Positions 1 to 9,200 of a stretch of 64,000 bases of DNA are shown here, one piece after another; the first letter of the stretch is position 1, and each line of letters opens with the position of its first letter. The notes under the pieces were generated by a model. It did no database searches, was not told where the DNA came from, and saw nothing but the letters and a program-made list of their open reading frames with translations. Source of the DNA: Pycnococcus provasolii (Eukaryota; Chlorophyta; Pseudoscourfieldiophyceae; Pseudoscourfieldiales; Pycnococcaceae); the NCBI GenBank assembly GCA_938743325.2, contig OW568867.1, positions 62,001-126,000 of the forward strand. Reading direction: 5' to 3'. The position numbers were made by a program, and so were the translations under genes.

Positions 1-202
1 TGAGCCGTGCACGCAACGCGTTGATCGCCTCTCTGAGTTTGTTGATGGCGTCGCACTGTTCTTCGGCGGTTGTCGGAGAGAAGGAGCCTGAGAGGAGTTT
101 GGACACCAAGGCGGCATCGGCGAGCTCGGGAAGAGGCGGCTGGACGTCGTCTATTGTCGCCTCTGTGCGTGCGCGCTTAGGCGACGGCGCGACGTTCTCC
201 AT
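1..202 (-). CDS. Partial gene of unknown function, cut by left edge
   Basis: An open frame begins at the ATG complementary to 200-202 and runs off the left edge, giving about 67 residues. The N-terminus reads MENVAPSPKRARTEATIDD; the PKRAR patch could be a nuclear localisation signal. It is followed by a proline- and acid-rich stretch and then a helical stretch (DAINKLREAINALRARL) that may start a coiled coil. I do not recognise a family, and the rest of the gene lies outside the window. Codon use resembles the neighbouring genes, and the frame on the opposite strand has no such character. Treat it as a hypothetical nuclear protein. Confidence 0.5.
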   Translation of the reverse strand, partial: MENVAPSPKRARTEATIDDVQPPLPELADAALVSKLLSGSFSPTTAEEQCDAINKLREAINALRARL

Positions 203-1333
203 GTTTTTTTGATTTGTGAAGTACTGTACGACGGGCTGACGGGAGGGGGGCGGGAAGGGATTGGAAATTGGAAGGAAGAAAAGGCGCCAAAAGTCCATGC
301 ATAGACTAATTGGGGGTTTGTCGGGGGCGGGCGGCATCTTGTTTGGGGGTTTCCTCCGCGATTTTCGTCCGAATGCTCGTTTTGAGTTTTGACCACCCCC
401 TTGACGTGTCCATGCAAGGTCCTCAAAATCTCCACTAGATCGCTCAAATATTCTCAGAATCACTGGGTTTTTAGTCCAGTTTTTTTTGGAAAATTGGCAA
501 AATGCGCTGTGAAAATCCGAACTAAATGTATTACCCTCCTTTGACCAATTTGAGCCAAAAAAACGCGTCAGGAGCCGGGAACGCCTACAAAGAATTCCGC
601 GTTCTCAAACTCTCCATAGACTTGGCCTGAACGTCCATGCAGGAGGTTTTTGAAAGAAGAAACGACCTTCCAACGGTCTCTACCCGCTTAGGGAATTCGT
701 CGAAGAAAACGCCTCTATAAGCTGACTGTTCTGTGCCCATTTTCCGCCGGTTTGCCGTCCATCGTGAGGGCTTGCGTGCACTTGAGGGGGAGGGGAGCGG
801 GAGGAGCGGTTGTTGTCAACGTTGTGAAACGTTGTTGTTTCCGCCAAAGTTTACCCTTCTACCACCTCCTCCCAACTCCCAAGAAAAAAACACCGGTCGA
901 AAAGCGAAAAGCGCAACGTCTCCCCGAGAAGACTGACTAAGAAATTTATCCGGAGAATTTGGTCGATGAACCTGGTCCATGAATTCCTGCCACGTCTACA
1001 ACCCTAGGCCCCACCAGACGCGCAGCCGCCAGAGCTCCAGAAGACTGCACTCCTCTCCCCCCTCTCCCCTCTCGACAACAACAACGCGCTCCACACACGC
1101 CATTTCACACGCCATTTCGTTCAACTCCTCGCCTCGCCTTGACTTGACTTGTTTCGACTCTCACTTGCTAGGCAGTAGTGCCTTGTGAGTAGATACTGTA
1201 CGTTTGTATCTCGTGCGTGGGTTAGTACGAGTACTCATAGTTCATACTACCGTACTACGTAGTACTTCATTCTCTACGTCAAAAGAAGGAACAGAAGAGA
1301 AAGAGAAAAAGCTTCTTGTTCTCTCTGTGTGTC
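203..1333. other. Intergenic stretch between divergent genes
   Basis: About 1.1 kb between the partial minus-strand gene and the GST-like gene. It is more AT-rich than the genes, with T and A runs around 480-560 and a C/T-rich tract around 1040-1080. Short open frames here have no recognisable protein features. I see no RNA gene or mobile element. It presumably holds the two divergent promoters. Confidence 0.5.
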
Positions 1334-2224
1334 ATGGCGTTCTCTTGGCCGACACACACGCACCAACACGCACCTGGTGCGCAAACTAGCCTGGCCAACC
1401 CGAGCGCCGGATATCCCTCAGCCATCATTGGCGCAGCGCGACGCTCGCTCGCTACGCAGCCTGCCGCCGTCGCGCGAGCGGCGAGGGAACGACAGCGAAA
1501 AACGCAAGCCGTGCAGCATGACAACAGCCGAGTCGTGCTCTTCACGCACCCTGCAAGTCGGGGCAAGATTGTCGAGTGGTACGTGCAGGAGAAAAACCTC
1601 GCAAACCGCGTCGAGTTTCGGGAAATGGACATGAAGGCGGGCGAGCACAAGTCGTCCGGATTTCTTCGTGTCAACCCGTTCGGAAGACTTCCTGCCATGT
1701 CCGTGCTCGACGAGGACACGGGAAACGAACTGTACAGCCTGCACGAGTCGGGAGCGCTACTTCTCACGCTTGCGGAGATGGCAGGGGAGACGGACACGCC
1801 TGAAAAACGCGCCGTGGCGAGCCAGTGGGCACTCTTCGCCAACTCCACGCTGGGGAATGCGTTGTTTGTCGAGGCGTTCCGCGACAAGCAGATGCCCGCG
1901 GTGATGAGAACACTCGACGCTATGCTAGCTGAGCGCGACTACCTCTCTGGCGAGGGACCGCGAGGTAGCTTCACCGTGGGTGACGTCGCCGTTGGCGCGT
2001 ACCTGCTGTACGTGCCGCTGTTCTTTCCGCACGTCACCTTCGAGGAGTACCCGAACGTCTGCAAGTACATGGCAAACCTAAGCTCTCGGCAGGCGTACCA
2101 GTCGACGCTCGGCGCTCGCATCGACGGTGCCGCAGGCGGATCGGCGCCTCCGGCAAGTCACATGCCAGCAGGCGGTGACAAGCAGGCGGCGGTGATGTCA
2201 GCGTCGGCGGCACAAAGTGCATAG
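1334..2224 (+). CDS. Glutathione S-transferase-like protein with N-terminal extension
   Basis: The 296-residue product has a thioredoxin-fold GST N-domain at about residues 66-145. It begins with VVLFTHPASRGKIVEWY and contains the cis-proline region NPFGRLPAM and the glutathione-binding motif ESGALL. A helical C-domain follows to about residue 265 (SFTVGDVAVGAYLLYVPLFF). Ser or Arg in HPASRGK would be the candidate catalytic position. The first 60 residues are basic and rich in Ala, Ser, Gln and His, which suggests organelle targeting. The ATG at 1334 sits in a good context (GTCATGGC); the frame is open to 1316, but only from a TTG. GSTs conjugate or reduce with glutathione. The substrate and GST class are not clear. 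Confidence 0.82.
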   Translation: MAFSWPTHTHQHAPGAQTSLANPSAGYPSAIIGAARRSLATQPAAVARAARERQRKTQAVQHDNSRVVLFTHPASRGKIVEWYVQEKNLANRVEFREMDMKAGEHKSSGFLRVNPFGRLPAMSVLDEDTGNELYSLHESGALLLTLAEMAGETDTPEKRAVASQWALFANSTLGNALFVEAFRDKQMPAVMRTLDAMLAERDYLSGEGPRGSFTVGDVAVGAYLLYVPLFFPHVTFEEYPNVCKYMANLSSRQAYQSTLGARIDGAAGGSAPPASHMPAGGDKQAAVMSASAAQSA

Positions 2225-2304
2225 CTCGCCCAGAGCTAAACAAAACGAAACCAAAAACCTGAGAAAAACCTAAATGAACAAAGGGTTAGTTTGTAACACT
2301 CATG

Positions 2305-2308
<4 letters not shown>

Positions 2309-2349
<41 letters not shown>
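2309..2349. repeat. (CA)n microsatellite
   Basis: About twenty uninterrupted CA dinucleotides lie in the short gap between the convergent GST-like and uS7m genes. It is a simple repeat and a likely length polymorphism. Confidence 0.95.
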
Positions 2350-2350
<1 letters not shown>

Positions 2351-2353
2351 AGC

Positions 2354-3295
2354 TCACCACCAACGGTAGTGCGTGTATGCGCGGTTCGCCTCCGCTAGCC
2401 TGTGCAAGTCGTCGCGCTTCTGCAGCGCGCCACCCTCGCCTCTCAGTGTCTCTCTCCACGTGTTCGCAAGCCACCGGGATGAGGCCCCACCTTTTCCTGG
2501 TGGCGGCTGCTTCGGTGCAGTCCCACGCAATGTTTTCAGATGTCCCTGGGCAGTCTTTTGCAGAAAGCTCAGGCCTAGGAAACGGCTTCGGTGCGAGCTG
2601 CAGATTTTTGGAACTTGCAGTCTGTTAGCTCCTACACGAACACCTTTCGTCTCCAGCGCGGGCATGGAGCGTTCCATCGCCACGCACGCGAGTGTCTGCC
2701 TGGATTTAGGCAGCTGACCTGTCCCGTTAAGTCCCGTTTGCGTCGGTGCCGCTTCGCCATCCTCCTTTCGCCACTGCGCCTTGAGCGACTTGAGTGCGTC
2801 CATGTAGACACGAAGTGCCTTGGCTCGTCGACCGTGTCGCATGAGGCTCTGCACCGCCGCTCGGCTTAGAATGTCGTCCGGTTTCATGGACGTCGCCTTT
2901 TTTTTCCTCCATCTGTGTTTCCAGCTTCTGGGTATGAGTGCGTCGTCCCACTGCGGCGTCGAGTTGGGCGCGCCACCACCAGGCACGAACCCTTTCGTCG
3001 TCGCAGCTGCTGCAAATCCTCGTGAAAAACCACCAGTGGCTCCTCGCAGCATGGATTCATTTGCGCACCCCATAAAGGACGTGTAGTATCCTCCAGATGT
3101 GTTGGAAGATCTTTCCCCAGCTAGTTTACGCAAGTTTCCCAAGGAGGCGAAGCACGAGGACGTGAGATGAGCACAAGGCACAAATAACGTACGGCCTAAC
3201 GGGAGCACCCGGTTCTCAACTCCAGACGGCTGCCAGATACCAGACACCAGACGGCTGCTGGCGGTGGCGCACAGACGCGAGGGGAGGGCAGCCAT
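2354..3295 (-). CDS. MRPS7: Mitochondrial small-subunit ribosomal protein uS7
   Basis: The 313-residue product carries a uS7 domain over roughly its last 190 residues. It starts around IPRSWKHRWRKKK and continues through the helix that aligns with the S7 core (AAVQSLMRHGRRAKALRVY). It ends in the family hallmark KRDDLHRLAEANRAYTHYRW. The first 110 residues are Ser/Arg/Ala-rich with few acids and fit a long mitochondrial presequence. uS7 binds the 3' major domain of small-subunit rRNA. The gene is divergent from the DUF1295 gene (177 bp apart) and convergent with the GST-like gene. In many green algae rps7 is still in mitochondrial or plastid DNA, so a nuclear copy is informative. Plastid rather than mitochondrial targeting cannot be excluded from sequence alone. 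Confidence 0.8.
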   Translation of the reverse strand: MAALPSRLCATASSRLVSGIWQPSGVENRVLPLGRTLFVPCAHLTSSCFASLGNLRKLAGERSSNTSGGYYTSFMGCANESMLRGATGGFSRGFAAAATTKGFVPGGGAPNSTPQWDDALIPRSWKHRWRKKKATSMKPDDILSRAAVQSLMRHGRRAKALRVYMDALKSLKAQWRKEDGEAAPTQTGLNGTGQLPKSRQTLACVAMERSMPALETKGVRVGANRLQVPKICSSHRSRFLGLSFLQKTAQGHLKTLRGTAPKQPPPGKGGASSRWLANTWRETLRGEGGALQKRDDLHRLAEANRAYTHYRWW

Positions 3296-3472
3296 GGATG
3301 GGGATGGCTGGGGCGAGGGACGAGGGAAGGGACGAGGGGGGGAGGGAGCCTACGACAGCGCAGGCGCAGGCGGAGGCCGGTAAAGGTTTAGCGGCAACGG
3401 AAACCAACCCCCAATCGCATCCTCGCACGATTCCGCCCTTCTATTCCGCCCGTCTCGTCCACCACTTTCGGC

Positions 3473-4492
3473 ATGATGGCCCCTCCCTCTTTGCAGCAAC
3501 TCATGCTCGGTGTCGACGCGCCGTCCCTGCTTACGCTCGCGCTCTGCGCGCTCTTCGCCGCGTACTCGTTCCTGCGATCGCTCGTCGACAACAACTACAG
3601 CCACACAGACAGACTCTGGTCAATCACGCCGGCCGTATACAGCATCGTATACGCGATCCACACGCACATGTCATGCCCCACCCACGACGATCGCGCTCTT
3701 CTCATGGCTGCGCTCGCAGCAATTTGGGCGGTGCGTCTCACCTACAACTTCGCGAGAAAGGGTGGTTACGCCAAGGACGGCGAAGACTACCGTTGGGCTG
3801 TACTCAAGCAAGAGTACATCACAAATCCTGTGGCTTGGCAACTGTTCAACCTCACCTTCATCGCCGGATACCAGCACATCCTGCTGTGGCTCATCGCCAC
3901 CCCGAGCCAAGCTGCGTATGCCGCGTCGTGTGCCGCCACGCTTAAGGGCAAGCACAGTGCGACGCCGGCACTCAACGCCCTCGACGCTGTCGCCACCATT
4001 GGGTTTCTCACCAGCCTCTTGGTTGAGACCATCGCTGACGAGCAGCAGTGGCACTACTACGCGAAGCGAGACAAGCTTGGCTTCAACACGAAAGGCCTCT
4101 ACAGTCTCTCGCGTCACCCCAACTTTGCGGCGGAGCAAGCCATCTGGTGGTTCTACGCGCTCTTCGCCGCAGCCGCGGCAGTCAGCGCTCCCGAAACCGA
4201 CAACACCGCTTGGTATTCGATGTGGTTGTTATCGTCGTCAAAGGCAAAGTCGAAGCACCTGGCAGTTAAGTTTGGTATCGAGTGGTTGAAATGGCCAGCC
4301 ATGTACTTCCTTGGTGCGTTCCTGCTCACGTTGCTCTTCCAAGGAAGCGCGCGATTCACGGAGTCCATCACGTGTCGCAAGTACAAGGCGTACGCTTCGT
4401 ACCAGCGACAAGTCGCGATGTTTGTTCCGTGGCCATGGAAGCTGTTGTGGGCTGGTAGCGATCGGAAGCTGTTGGCTGGTCACGTTGCTTGA
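3473..4492 (+). CDS. DUF1295 (steroid 5-alpha-reductase-like) membrane protein
   Basis: The 339-residue multi-span membrane protein carries the DUF1295 signature near its N-terminus (SHTDRLWSITPAVYSIVYA) and then RLTYNFARKGGYAKDGEDYRW. The C-terminal part has GLYSLSRHPNFAAEQAIWW, the typical SRHPNY-like cofactor-binding segment of the isoprenylcysteine methyltransferase/5-alpha-reductase superfamily. About eight hydrophobic segments are visible. Relatives are predicted reductases or methyltransferases of lipids or isoprenoids, and the actual substrate is unknown. Two adjacent ATGs occur at 3473 and 3476. The gene is divergent from uS7m. Confidence 0.85.
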   Translation: MMAPPSLQQLMLGVDAPSLLTLALCALFAAYSFLRSLVDNNYSHTDRLWSITPAVYSIVYAIHTHMSCPTHDDRALLMAALAAIWAVRLTYNFARKGGYAKDGEDYRWAVLKQEYITNPVAWQLFNLTFIAGYQHILLWLIATPSQAAYAASCAATLKGKHSATPALNALDAVATIGFLTSLLVETIADEQQWHYYAKRDKLGFNTKGLYSLSRHPNFAAEQAIWWFYALFAAAAAVSAPETDNTAWYSMWLLSSSKAKSKHLAVKFGIEWLKWPAMYFLGAFLLTLLFQGSARFTESITCRKYKAYASYQRQVAMFVPWPWKLLWAGSDRKLLAGHVA

Positions 4493-4801
4493 TTTTGCCC
4501 TGTATTCGCTTTGTAAGTACTGTTGAATTTGAGAAGAAAAAGCGCCCTGATAGAGTGATACAACCTTAAAAATCATCTGCGCAATGTACAAAAACGCGAA
4601 GTGAATGGCACCGGCGAATGGGCTGAATGGTGAAAGTGAATGGTGTGAATGGACAACCGCTGGATAGAGTAAAGTGCACTTCTTTACTGAATGAGGGATC
4701 TCAGGAAAAAGCTTCACAAGGTTAGTTACTACTCGCGCGCGCGCGCCGGCCACTGGCGCATCAAGCAGCGCGGTGGTGGTCTCCTTTGCCTGTTCACGTG
4801 C
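4493..4801. other. 3' gap between convergent genes
   Basis: About 310 bp separating the DUF1295 gene from the end of the TRAP-alpha gene. It contains a short alternating CG run near 4735-4747 and A/T-rich sequence typical of 3' untranslated regions. No gene is seen. Confidence 0.6.
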
Positions 4802-5691
4802 TCACGCCTTGCGGCGCTGCTTCGCCGACGAGTCGCTCTTCGACTTCTTCGTCGGGTCAGCGGACGTGCCCTTGAGCCACTCGTTCGCATCGCTGCCGCT
4901 GCTCGTCGAAGACTTCTTCGCAGTGGGCTTGGGCGTGATCTTCTTCGCCACGCTACCGTAGAAGCGGTTGCCGATGGCGCCTATGATGCCCAGCATGCTC
5001 AGGTAGAGCGTAAGCGTCTGCAAGTCAAAGCTCGACTTCGGCTCGGCAATTGCGATGGTGTCGTTGAAGAAGGTGGTTGCGTACGACGTGCCGCTGCCCT
5101 TGGACTCGTAGAACACTGTCAGCGCAATGGTGAAGTCGCGCGGGTGCAGTGCCACGTCGGGCTTCAGGCCGTACTCAAGCGTCATCTGCGTGCCAGGGTT
5201 GGCAACGCGGCCGTACGGGTGGTACGTGAAGTTCTGCACGTAGATGCCGAAGTCCATTGGGCTGTTTATCGACCCCATGATACCCGTGACGTTCAGCGTC
5301 TCCTCGCCCGTGTTGCTGAAGGACATGAGCACCGACGCAAGCTCACCTGCGGGGAACGACTTTTTTGCGTTGTCGACAAACACGTACGCCGTCTCAACGT
5401 CCTCGTGGCTCGCCGGCAAGTTTGTGAGTGGGTGGCCGTTCTTATACCCCATCTCTGGTGTTATGTTTCGTGTGTTGTGTGTGAGAAGGTTGTTGTCAGC
5501 TACTTGCACGCCAAACTTAAAGGCAACGAGGCACCAAGCCCACGTTGATCCAACGCCGGCCAGCTGGCCAGCTGGCCGGCGCCCACCCCTCCTCCCTCCC
5601 CGCCCCAGGTGGAAAGGTACGTACGCGCAGACACCAGCGAGGATGTTGCGAGCAGGCACGTCGTCGCGATCGTGGCGGTGATGGACTTCAT
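4802..5691 (-). CDS. SSR1: Translocon-associated protein alpha (TRAP-alpha/SSR1), two exons
   Basis: Exon 1 (5691-5625) encodes a signal peptide, MKSITATIATTCLLATSSLV. Exon 2 (about 5502-4802) encodes the rest, about 255 residues in all. The intron (5624-5503, 122 nt) starts GTACGT; two AG acceptors three bases apart (5503 and 5500) both keep frame. The luminal domain shows the TRAP-alpha pattern: FSNTGEETLNVTGIMGSI, then PMDFGIYVQNFT and LKPDVALHPRDFTIAL. One transmembrane helix follows (TLYLSMLGIIGAIG), with a Lys/Ser-rich cytosolic tail ending QRRKA. TRAP sits beside Sec61 at the ER and assists translocation of secretory proteins. Reading exon 2 upstream without splicing gives a much poorer N-terminus. 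The intron contains a 26-bp perfect palindrome. Confidence 0.88.
5555..5580. repeat. 26-bp perfect palindrome inside the TRAP-alpha intron
   Basis: Positions 5555-5580 read the same on both strands: two 13-base arms (GCCGGCCAGCTGG and its complement) with no spacer. The pre-mRNA could fold a very stable GC hairpin between the splice sites. Confidence 0.9.
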
Positions 5692-6287
5692 AGCTCTTGT
5701 CAAGCTCAAGGTTGCGTAGCGAATGGGAGCGCGGAGGAGGTATTTTGGCGTGGGGCGATCGGGCGCTGATACCTAGGACCGTGCAAGGGGAGGGGGAAGG
5801 GGAGAGGGACGGCTGGAGGGGGACGACGCAACAACAAGCCGAAGTGGAAGAAGAGGAGACCGGGGAAGAGGAGAGGGAGAGAGGGTTGGAACTTGGAAAC
5901 CCTAGCCCAACCTTTCAACGTATGCGTGTTGGGTAGCTCATCACAGCCTCATCACGGGTCAGAAGAACGGCTGGTCAGATAGAACTAGACTTCTGTACCC
6001 ATAGGCTACGATAGTCCTAGTCTAGGGAGGCGAGCACCAGCACCTGGAGGCCCACCAGCGAGCACAGTGGGTGGGTCGGTCACGCATAAAGTAATCCCTG
6101 ACTTACCATGACCGCTCGACGACACATGTGACAGACTAGTCTACTTACTGTACAGCAGTAGCCCTCCCAAATGGTCGGCAACGCAAACAGAAGAATCAAG
6201 GTAATAGAGGTTATTTATTAAGGTTATTATTGTTAAAAAGTGTTCAACCGTGTCACACACGAAAAGGAAAGAAAGCAGCGAACATTG
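5692..6287. other. Upstream region of the TRAP-alpha gene and 3' end of the fusion gene
   Basis: About 600 bp. Purine-rich sequence lies at 5785-5890, a weak telomere-like motif (AAACCCTAGCCC) near 5897-5908, and CTACGATAG with TAGTCTAG around 6006-6025. The last 60 bases are A/T-rich and fit the 3' untranslated region of the gene ending at 6288. No coding region is seen. Confidence 0.5.
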
Positions 6288-9200
6288 TTACACGTCGAGG
6301 TTTTTCAGCTTCATGCCCTTGATCAATTGCTTCTTGTACGACGCAATGTCGCCCTTCCAGGGCTTGACGTAGCCATCGCAGATCCAAATTTCGCTCGCAA
6401 CCTGCTCCAGCAAACGGAAGTCGTGACTAACCAGAACGACGCCGCCGTTGTACGCCTTGATCGCCTCGGCGAGGCTGTCGATCGCCTCCATGTCCAAGTG
6501 GTTCGTAGGCTCGTCCAGAAGAAGCAGGTTGGGATTCTCCATGCAGATCATCGCAAAGACGAGGCGGCTCTTCTGACCTTCGGAGAACGTACCAATCTTT
6601 GTCGTCTGGTACTTGCCCGAGCAGCCGTACGTTCCGAGGAAGGCACGCCACTGCTCCTGCTCTCTCTTGAACTCCGGGGTATTCGGATAGCGGCTCATGA
6701 AAAATTCCAGGGGCGTTTTCGTGCCATCGAGCACCTCGATGCTGTGCTGGTGGAACTTGCCGATGCGAACGTGTGGATGCCGGTTAACCGTTCCCTCGAC
6801 TGCCGTCAGCTCGCCGGTGATTAGCTTGAGCAGCGTCGACTTGCCGGCGCCGTTGGGACCGACGAGCGCGATGCGCGAGTCGCAGTCGATGCCAAATTCG
6901 AGATTCTTGTACAGGTAGTCCTCAACCTTGCCGCTGTACGAAAAGCTGACGTTCTGGAACGGAATCACAGGAGGTGGGAGCTTCCCGCACTCGGGGAAAT
7001 TGAACTTGAACGACCTCTCTCGCCCAACGGGCGGCGTCAGCCCTGCAGCGTACATCTTGTCCAGCTGTTTCTGCCTCGACTGCGCCTGCTTCACCATGTT
7101 CGCGTACGTACCGCACGACGCGATGAACTGCTTGATGTGCTTGATCTCCTCCTGCTCCTTCTCGTACTTCTTCTGCTGGATCACCTCGTCGTTGCGAACC
7201 GTCTTCTGGAACGTGTCGTAGTTTCCGGTGTAGTACTTCAGCGTCTGCTGCGTCATCCAGATCATGTGCGTACAAACGCCGTTGAGGAAGTCGGCAGAGT
7301 GCGAGGTGAGAATCAGACAGAAGGGGTAGTTCTTCAGGTACTCCTCCAGCCAGACGCACGCCTCTAAATCGAGGTGGTTCGTGGGCTCGTCGAGCAGCAG
7401 CAGCGTGGGCTTGATGAAGAGCGCGCGAGCGAGCGCAACGCGCATGCGCCATCCACCTGACATGTCCTTCGTCGGCTTTTGCAGCATCTTCTCGCTGAAG
7501 CCGAGTCCGACCAGCAGCTTCGTGGCGTCCACCTCGAACTTCGACGGGTCGAGCGACTCGAGGCGCTCGTAGATTGCCTGAAGGCGTTCGTCGTCGGGCC
7601 CACTTTCCTCCATGATCGTCTGCTCCTGTTGTTCAAGGCGCTCAATCTCTTCCTTGATGTAGTCAACCACGCTCTCGATGGCGTTCTTGTCGCTCGGCGC
7701 TGCCTCTTCCTTGAGGTGGTACAAGTCCATGTGTTCGGGGATGGGAACCTCCTTCAAGGCAAGGCACTCGAGGAAGTTTGTCTTGCCGCATCCATTCTGG
7801 CCCACGATGCCGTATCGACGTCCAATCGTCAGCTCGATGGTGCAGTCCTTGACAAGCTCCACGCCACTCAGGCCCATGCTGAACGAATCAATCTTGATAT
7901 CCCTGGACGTGATGCGGCTCGTCAGAACGCCCGTGACAGTGCGCACCGCCGCGGGAGGAAGGCCGCTGTCAGCCTCAATGTCCTGCGCGGCGGCAATCTT
8001 CGCCGCACGCTTGTCCCTGAGGGAAAGTCCGCTGCTGCTCTTCACCATCTTGCCCTCTGCCGCCGCCTTGGCAGCCTTCTCAGCAGCCTTCGCCTCACGC
8101 TTCGCAGCCGCGGCAGCCTTCTTCGCAGCCTTCTCGTCAGCCTTGTTGGTGAAGAGCCGCTCTTCGCCGACGGCAATGCCAAGATCGTTCACGCCGAGCG
8201 ATCCGCCCATGCCAGTAAACTCATTCTTATTCTCTTCGAGCTTCTTCGCTTTTGCGCGCTTCGACACAAATGCCTTTGGTTTGTCCTCCTCCTCATCGTC
8301 CTCGTCGTCTCCAGCCTGCGACGCCGCCGCCGATGCCGACGCCGACGCCGATGCCGACGCCGATGCTGACGTATCTGATGCCGCCTCAGGCGCTTCCGCC
8401 TCCACGTCCACCTCCGCCGCCTGCTTTCCTTTCGCCATGCCGGAAACAGCATCGTCCAGCGCCGCCTTCACGGCATTGTCCTTGCTGCTGCCGTCGTTGT
8501 CCTCTCCGACCTTGATCTCGCCCGTAAGGTACGGATCGTACTCCTCGTCGTCATCGAAGTCGTCGTCGTCGTCGTCGTCGTCGCCATTTTTCTTGGCGTT
8601 CATCGCCGCGAGCGAAACTGCCTCGAGCTCCGCCTCGTACTCGTACCGCGCAACCTCGTTGAGTTTTTTCGCCTCCTCCTCGACGCGCGCAATTTCGTCG
8701 TCCTCCTCCTTCTTGCGCATGCGAACCTCGTCGTGAACTTCGTGGATGCCTCCACTCTCGTCGTCCTGGTCGTTCGAAACCTGTCCCAGTTCCACGAGCT
8801 GACGTCCGGTGAGCGTGTTCGCCTTTTTGCGCGCCGCGAGATCCGCTTCGCGCGCAGCCTGCGCCTCCGCCTTCTTCTTCGCCTTCCACTCTCGGAACAC
8901 CTCCGGACTGACGAGGGGGGCCTTCTGGTCTGCAGGTTTCTGCCTGATCTTGTCTAGCATGGCTGCCACCTCCAAGTCCTTTTCCATCTCCCTGTCCTTG
9001 CCTCGTCGAGCCTCCTCCTGCTTGAGGAACTCGAGGTCGGATTTGAGCAGGTACCCCTGCGGGAGAGTGTGCCTGTACTTGCACCCGTTTCCGTCGGGGC
9101 ACTTCCAGAAGTATCCGTACACCCTCTTTTCCACCGACTCGATGAAGTGCTTGCACACGATGGCCGTCGGCTTGTTGAAGTTCTTCTCCCGTCCGTGCTT

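Noticed and set aside
7678-8736. 352-codon Ser-rich frame on the plus strand
   Set aside because: It lies opposite the Asp/Ala/Lys-rich linker of the fusion gene; Ser runs are the complement of GAC/GAT and GCC codons.
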